A DNA stretch of 64,000 bases from assembly GCF_001640805.2 (NCBI RefSeq), contig NC_066833.1, forward strand, positions 7,946,564-8,010,563. The letters are read 5' to 3'. Positions 63,937 to 64,000 of this stretch are shown piece by piece. Below the pieces are notes generated by a model that had not been told where the DNA came from, did not search any database, and saw only the letters and a list, made by a program, of their open reading frames with translations. A program made the translations under genes and the position numbers. Each line of letters opens with the position of its first letter. Within the stretch, counting starts at the first letter, position 1. This stretch comes from Lates calcarifer (taxonomy: Eukaryota; Chordata; Actinopteri; Centropomidae).

Positions 63937-64000
63937 GAAAGTCACACAGTAACTATTACAGTAGCTCCTGTGTTCTGCTCTGTAAAACTCCTGGTTCTGA

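Overview
This is vertebrate nuclear DNA, almost certainly from a ray-finned (teleost) fish. The evidence is two spliced vertebrate genes with small introns, abundant fish-type interspersed repeats (L2/CR1-group LINEs, a Tc1-like terminus, small TIR elements, a tRNA-derived SINE head) and many dinucleotide and trinucleotide microsatellites. There are no bacterial-style operons, and most long open frames are chance. No species can be named from the sequence alone.

Layout. 1-2.56 kb is nested repeat: a degraded fish repeat tail, a Tc1-like terminal fragment, then a 5'-truncated LINE with a nearly readable reverse transcriptase (one frameshift in a C run, one stop). 2.99-3.30 kb looks like a TATA-less CCAAT-box promoter and first exon of an unidentified minus-strand gene that continues left of the window. 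5.16-8.31 kb holds all six coding exons of slc10a2 (apical sodium-bile acid cotransporter, ASBT) on the minus strand; the exons join in frame to 381 residues. 9.17-10.0 kb is a decayed minus-strand L2 LINE. 13.25-18.17 kb holds all seven coding exons of gtpbp8 (mitochondrial EngB-family GTPase) on the minus strand, 287 residues, with a likely leader exon near 18.56 kb.

From about 18.7 kb to the end I see no convincing protein-coding exon. This 45 kb gene-poor stretch mixes repeats (a recurring TIR element, an ACAGGAAGT-rich repeat, simple repeats, a SINE head) with long complex, repeat-free blocks that look like conserved non-coding sequence. It also holds four 14-bp RFX X-box palindromes and several CTCF-like motifs. 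In mammals SLC10A2 borders a large gene desert next to EFNB2, so this stretch may be a regulatory desert serving a distant developmental gene; that is inference.

The two genes are not known to share a pathway: one takes up bile salts at apical membranes, the other is a mitochondrial ribosome-assembly GTPase. I found no clearly new biological system. The items most worth checking are the X-box/CTCF pattern in the desert, the conserved-looking blocks, the possible 5' extension of slc10a2, the in-frame upstream start of gtpbp8, and the TIR repeat family with its shared hAT-like junction.
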